Source: an uncultured Opitutia bacterium
GTDB taxonomy: Bacteria; Verrucomicrobiota; Verrucomicrobiia; Opitutales; UBA953
Assembly: GCA_937875975.1 (NCBI GenBank)
Contig: CALEEU010000080.1
Coordinates: 1-18,722, forward strand
Direction: 5' to 3'
DNA: 18,722 nt
The number at the start of each line of letters is the position of its first letter. The first letter of the stretch is position 1. Below are positions 16,269 to 18,722 of this stretch, piece by piece. The position numbers and the translations under genes were made by a program. The notes beneath the pieces were generated by a model. The model ran no database searches, was not told the DNA's origin, and worked only from the letters and a program-made list of their open reading frames with translations.

Positions 16269-18151
16269 TGTCGCTCCTCGCGTCCATCCGCGGGCCAGAG
16301 GACGTCAAGGCCCTCGCTCCCGAGCAACTCCCGTTGCTTGCCCAGGAGATCCGCGAGCGTCTCGTCGCCGTCACCGCCAAGAACGGCGGCCACATCGGTC
16401 CCAATCTCGGCGTGGTCGAGCTCTCGATCGCGCTGCACCGCGTCTTCGGTACGCCGCAGGACAAATTCGTCTTCGACGTGGCCCACCAGGGCTACGTGCA
16501 CAAGCTCCTCACCGGCCGTAACGGCTCCGACTTCGATGGCATCCGCACGACGGGAGGCCTGAGCGGATTCCTCAACCGCGAGGAGAGCCTGCACGACGTC
16601 TTCGGCGCCGGCCATGCCGGCACGGCGCTCTCCGCCGCCGTCGGCCTCGCCAACGCCCGCGACCGCCTCGCCGAGGATTCTCATGTCGTCGCCCTCATCG
16701 GCGATGCGGCCCTCACCTGCGGGGTCACGATGGAGGCGCTCAATAACGCCGCGAAATCGACCAAGCGCCTCGTCATCGTACTCAATGACAATGAGTGGTC
16801 GATTGATCGCAACGTCGGCGCGGTCGCCGACATCCTGAGCCGCCTGATTGTCACGCGGCCCTATAATAATTCGCAGCAGGGCCTGAAGCGTCTGCTCGGC
16901 AAAACGCGTTTCGGTACGAAGGTCTTGGACTTCGGTCGCAGCTTCAAGCGCCACGTGAAGAACTGGTACACGCACAGCTCCTCGCTCTTCGAGCAGTACG
17001 GCGTGCGCTATGTCGGCCCGATCGATGGACATGACCTCGGCGCCCTCGAGCGCTACCTCAATTTCTGCAAGGAATCCACGGGCCCGATTCTTCTCCACGT
17101 CCGCACGGAGAAGGGCCGAGGCCTCGGCGCCGCGCTGAAGAATCCGGAGAAATTCCACGGCACGGGCGCCTTCGATCCGGAGACGGGCGACTCGCTCGCT
17201 TCCGGCGCCCCTGGCGCGCCCAAGGCTTGGCAGGATGTCTTCGGCGCGCTCCTCGTCCGCGAAGCCAAGGCGGACTCCCGCGTGGTCGGCATCACCGCTG
17301 CGATGCCTTCCGGCACGGGCCTCAACCAGCTGAAGAAGGAACTCCCCGGGCAGTATCATGACGTCGGTATCGCCGAGGAGCACGCCGCGCTCTTTGCCGC
17401 CGGCATCGCCGCCCGCGACCTCCGCCCGGTCTGCGCGATCTACTCCACCTTCATGCAGCGCGCCTACGACATGGTCATCCATGACGTCTGCCTGCAGCGC
17501 CTGCCGGTCACCTTCTGCATGGACCGCGCGGGCGTCTCGCCGAGCGACGGCCCCACGCACCACGGTCTCTTCGACATCGCCTACCTGCGCTGCGTCCCGA
17601 ACGTCACGCTGATGCAGCCGAAGGACGAGGACGAGTTCTCCGACATGCTCCACACCGCGCTGAAGTCGGGCGCGCCGATGTTCATTCGCTACCCACGCGG
17701 TGCCGCCGCCGGCAAGGCGATCAAAGCGCAGCCTGCGCTTATTCCGCTCGGTAAAGCCGAAGTCCTCCGCGGCGGTGTCGATGTCCAGTTATGGGCGCTT
17801 GGCACGATGGTGCCCGAAGCCCAGGCGCTTGCTGATAAGCTCGCTGCCGAGACCGGTCTTTCCGTCGGCGTGGTTAACGCGCGTTTCGCCAAGCCCATCG
17901 ACGGCACCTTGCTCGTCGAGCAGGCCAAGTCGGCCAAACTCATCGTCACGCTTGAAGATGGCGCCGTCACTGGCGGCTTCGGCACGGGCGCGCTCGAGAC
18001 GCTCGCCGAACATGGCGTGCGCACGCCGATCGTCCGCCTCGGCTGGCCCGATCGTTTCGTCGGCCATGCCACCGACGTGAAGACACTGCGTGCCGCCCAC
18101 GGCCTCTCGCCCGACCAGATGCTGGCGACGGTGAAAGCTGCGTTGAGGTAG
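16268..18151 (+). CDS. dxs: 1-deoxy-D-xylulose-5-phosphate synthase
   Basis: The 627-residue thiamine-diphosphate enzyme condenses pyruvate with glyceraldehyde 3-phosphate, the first step of the MEP isoprenoid pathway. Key residues fall at nearly E. coli positions: H42 (GGHIGPN), N173-D174-N175, E370 (IAEEH), R398 (QRAYD), D427 and H431 (SDGPTHH), and R478 (YPRG). The metal/cofactor motif reads IGDAALTCG, with Ala in place of the second Gly of GDG, and NDNEM is NDNEW, so it belongs to a divergent branch. Length is normal. It starts one base before the end of the xseB stop. Its stop codon TAG (18149-18151) is part of repeat copy 3, and the last two codons may be as well. It converges with the minus-strand gene at 18288. 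Confidence 0.96.
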   Translation: MSLLASIRGPEDVKALAPEQLPLLAQEIRERLVAVTAKNGGHIGPNLGVVELSIALHRVFGTPQDKFVFDVAHQGYVHKLLTGRNGSDFDGIRTTGGLSGFLNREESLHDVFGAGHAGTALSAAVGLANARDRLAEDSHVVALIGDAALTCGVTMEALNNAAKSTKRLVIVLNDNEWSIDRNVGAVADILSRLIVTRPYNNSQQGLKRLLGKTRFGTKVLDFGRSFKRHVKNWYTHSSSLFEQYGVRYVGPIDGHDLGALERYLNFCKESTGPILLHVRTEKGRGLGAALKNPEKFHGTGAFDPETGDSLASGAPGAPKAWQDVFGALLVREAKADSRVVGITAAMPSGTGLNQLKKELPGQYHDVGIAEEHAALFAAGIAARDLRPVCAIYSTFMQRAYDMVIHDVCLQRLPVTFCMDRAGVSPSDGPTHHGLFDIAYLRCVPNVTLMQPKDEDEFSDMLHTALKSGAPMFIRYPRGAAAGKAIKAQPALIPLGKAEVLRGGVDVQLWALGTMVPEAQALADKLAAETGLSVGVVNARFAKPIDGTLLVEQAKSAKLIVTLEDGAVTGGFGTGALETLAEHGVRTPIVRLGWPDRFVGHATDVKTLRAAHGLSPDQMLATVKAALR

Positions 18152-18265
18152 GGCGGCCATTGCCATGGCCGCCGTTCGCCGTGGCACGTCCGTATCGCCG
18201 GGCAAGGTCGCCGATTATCCTTAAGTCCGTCCGCCCACGGACGCGACGCAGTCGCGCCCCTACCT
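18146..18265 (+). repeat. 120-bp composite palindromic element, copy 3, overlapping the dxs stop
   Basis: The order is unit B hairpin 18152-18173 (stem GGCGGCCAT/ATGGCCGCC, loop TGCC), variable centre, and unit A' (18237-18263). It begins AGGTAGGG and ends CCCTACCT like the others. Block C and the flanking tandem words are missing here. It fills most of the 136-bp gap between the convergent genes dxs and 18288-18722 and could act as a bidirectional transcription barrier, which is inference. Confidence 0.88.
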
Positions 18266-18287
18266 ATTGAGTAACCTTTAGGTGTCC

Positions 18288-18722
18288 TCAGAACTCGTAG
18301 CCGACGCGGAGGCGCGTTTCGTAGGGCGACTTCTTCGTGACGTTGAGGTCGCCTTTGTTCGCCGGGGTGGCGGTCACCTGAGCCAAGACGGTGAAGGTCG
18401 TGAAGAAGCCACCGCTCTGGTAGCGCACGCACGGGCCGGCCAGTACGGCGGTGTATTGATGGTCGTTGAGTTCGGCCCATTCGGCTTCGACGATCGCCTC
18501 AGCACCGACATACCAGTTCGCTCCCACGGCGCAGGCGAGGCCCTGGGTGAGCTTGAACTTCACCGTGTCGGCGTGCGTGGCGGTCTCATGCTCGAGTTCG
18601 CCGATGATATTGGCGGCGTAGATCCATTCGTCGCTCGTACCGAAATTGTGCTGGAGGAGAAGCTTGGTCTCGAGCTTGAGCTGATCGCGGTGCGCGCCGT
18701 TCTTCGAACTCACCTGCGAATA
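18288..18722 (-). CDS. Outer-membrane beta-barrel-like protein, C-terminal part (5' end outside the window)
   Basis: The 144 visible residues show alternating polar/hydrophobic strands (LKLETKLLLQHNF, WYVGAEAIVEAEW, FFTTFTVLAQVTA) and end in RLRVGYEF. A terminal Phe after a strand is the recognition signal for outer-membrane barrel assembly. The frame is open to the window edge, beginning YSQVSSKNG, so the start is missing; the GTG at 18713 is likely internal. I cannot name the family; a porin-like or uncharacterised barrel is likely. The gene converges with dxs. Confidence 0.7.
   Translation of the reverse strand, partial: YSQVSSKNGAHRDQLKLETKLLLQHNFGTSDEWIYAANIIGELEHETATHADTVKFKLTQGLACAVGANWYVGAEAIVEAEWAELNDHQYTAVLAGPCVRYQSGGFFTTFTVLAQVTATPANKGDLNVTKKSPYETRLRVGYEF

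Overview
The window is GC-rich bacterial chromosome, most likely from a member of the Verrucomicrobiota (Opitutales-like). The reasons are a giant protein with the N- and C-terminal hallmarks of the 'Verru_Chthon cassette protein A' type, a Chlamydia-like ribonucleotide reductase small subunit without the radical tyrosine, and start codons that mostly lack a Shine-Dalgarno sequence. The placement is an inference from family resemblance.

Layout: (1) 66-113, a tandem pair of NrdR-like boxes, then nrdB (188-1279) and nrdA (1454-4639), an aerobic class I ribonucleotide reductase operon ending at a hairpin terminator (4688-4717). (2) 4640-5019, a repeat-rich spacer. (3) pgl (5020-5739), converging on and overlapping by 41 bp a three-gene minus-strand operon (13111 down to 5699): a 1953-residue GspK-like pseudopilin and two secreted proteins that are paralogues of each other. 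(4) A divergent 106-bp promoter region, then exbB and exbD (13218-14242). (5) 14243-14632, a second repeat-rich spacer. (6) A tight plus-strand operon: M42 aminopeptidase, DUF167 protein, xseB and dxs (14633-18151). (7) A third repeat copy, then the C-terminal part of an outer-membrane beta-barrel protein on the minus strand (18288 to the window edge).

The housekeeping genes cover dNTP synthesis, the oxidative pentose phosphate pathway, exonuclease VII and isoprenoid precursor synthesis. The envelope-related part is the pseudopilin operon facing the ExbB/ExbD energiser; whether the two work together is not shown by the sequence.

The most distinctive non-coding signal is a family of composite palindromic elements, each exactly 120 bp, at 4770-4889, 14356-14475 (inverted) and 18146-18265. 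Their ends are conserved, their centres vary, and one hairpin carries a compensatory base-pair change. Two copies share a further flanking block and are bounded by short tandem words that differ between copies but match in inverted orientation within a copy. The third copy supplies the stop codon of dxs. No transposase, CRISPR array, tRNA or rRNA was seen.
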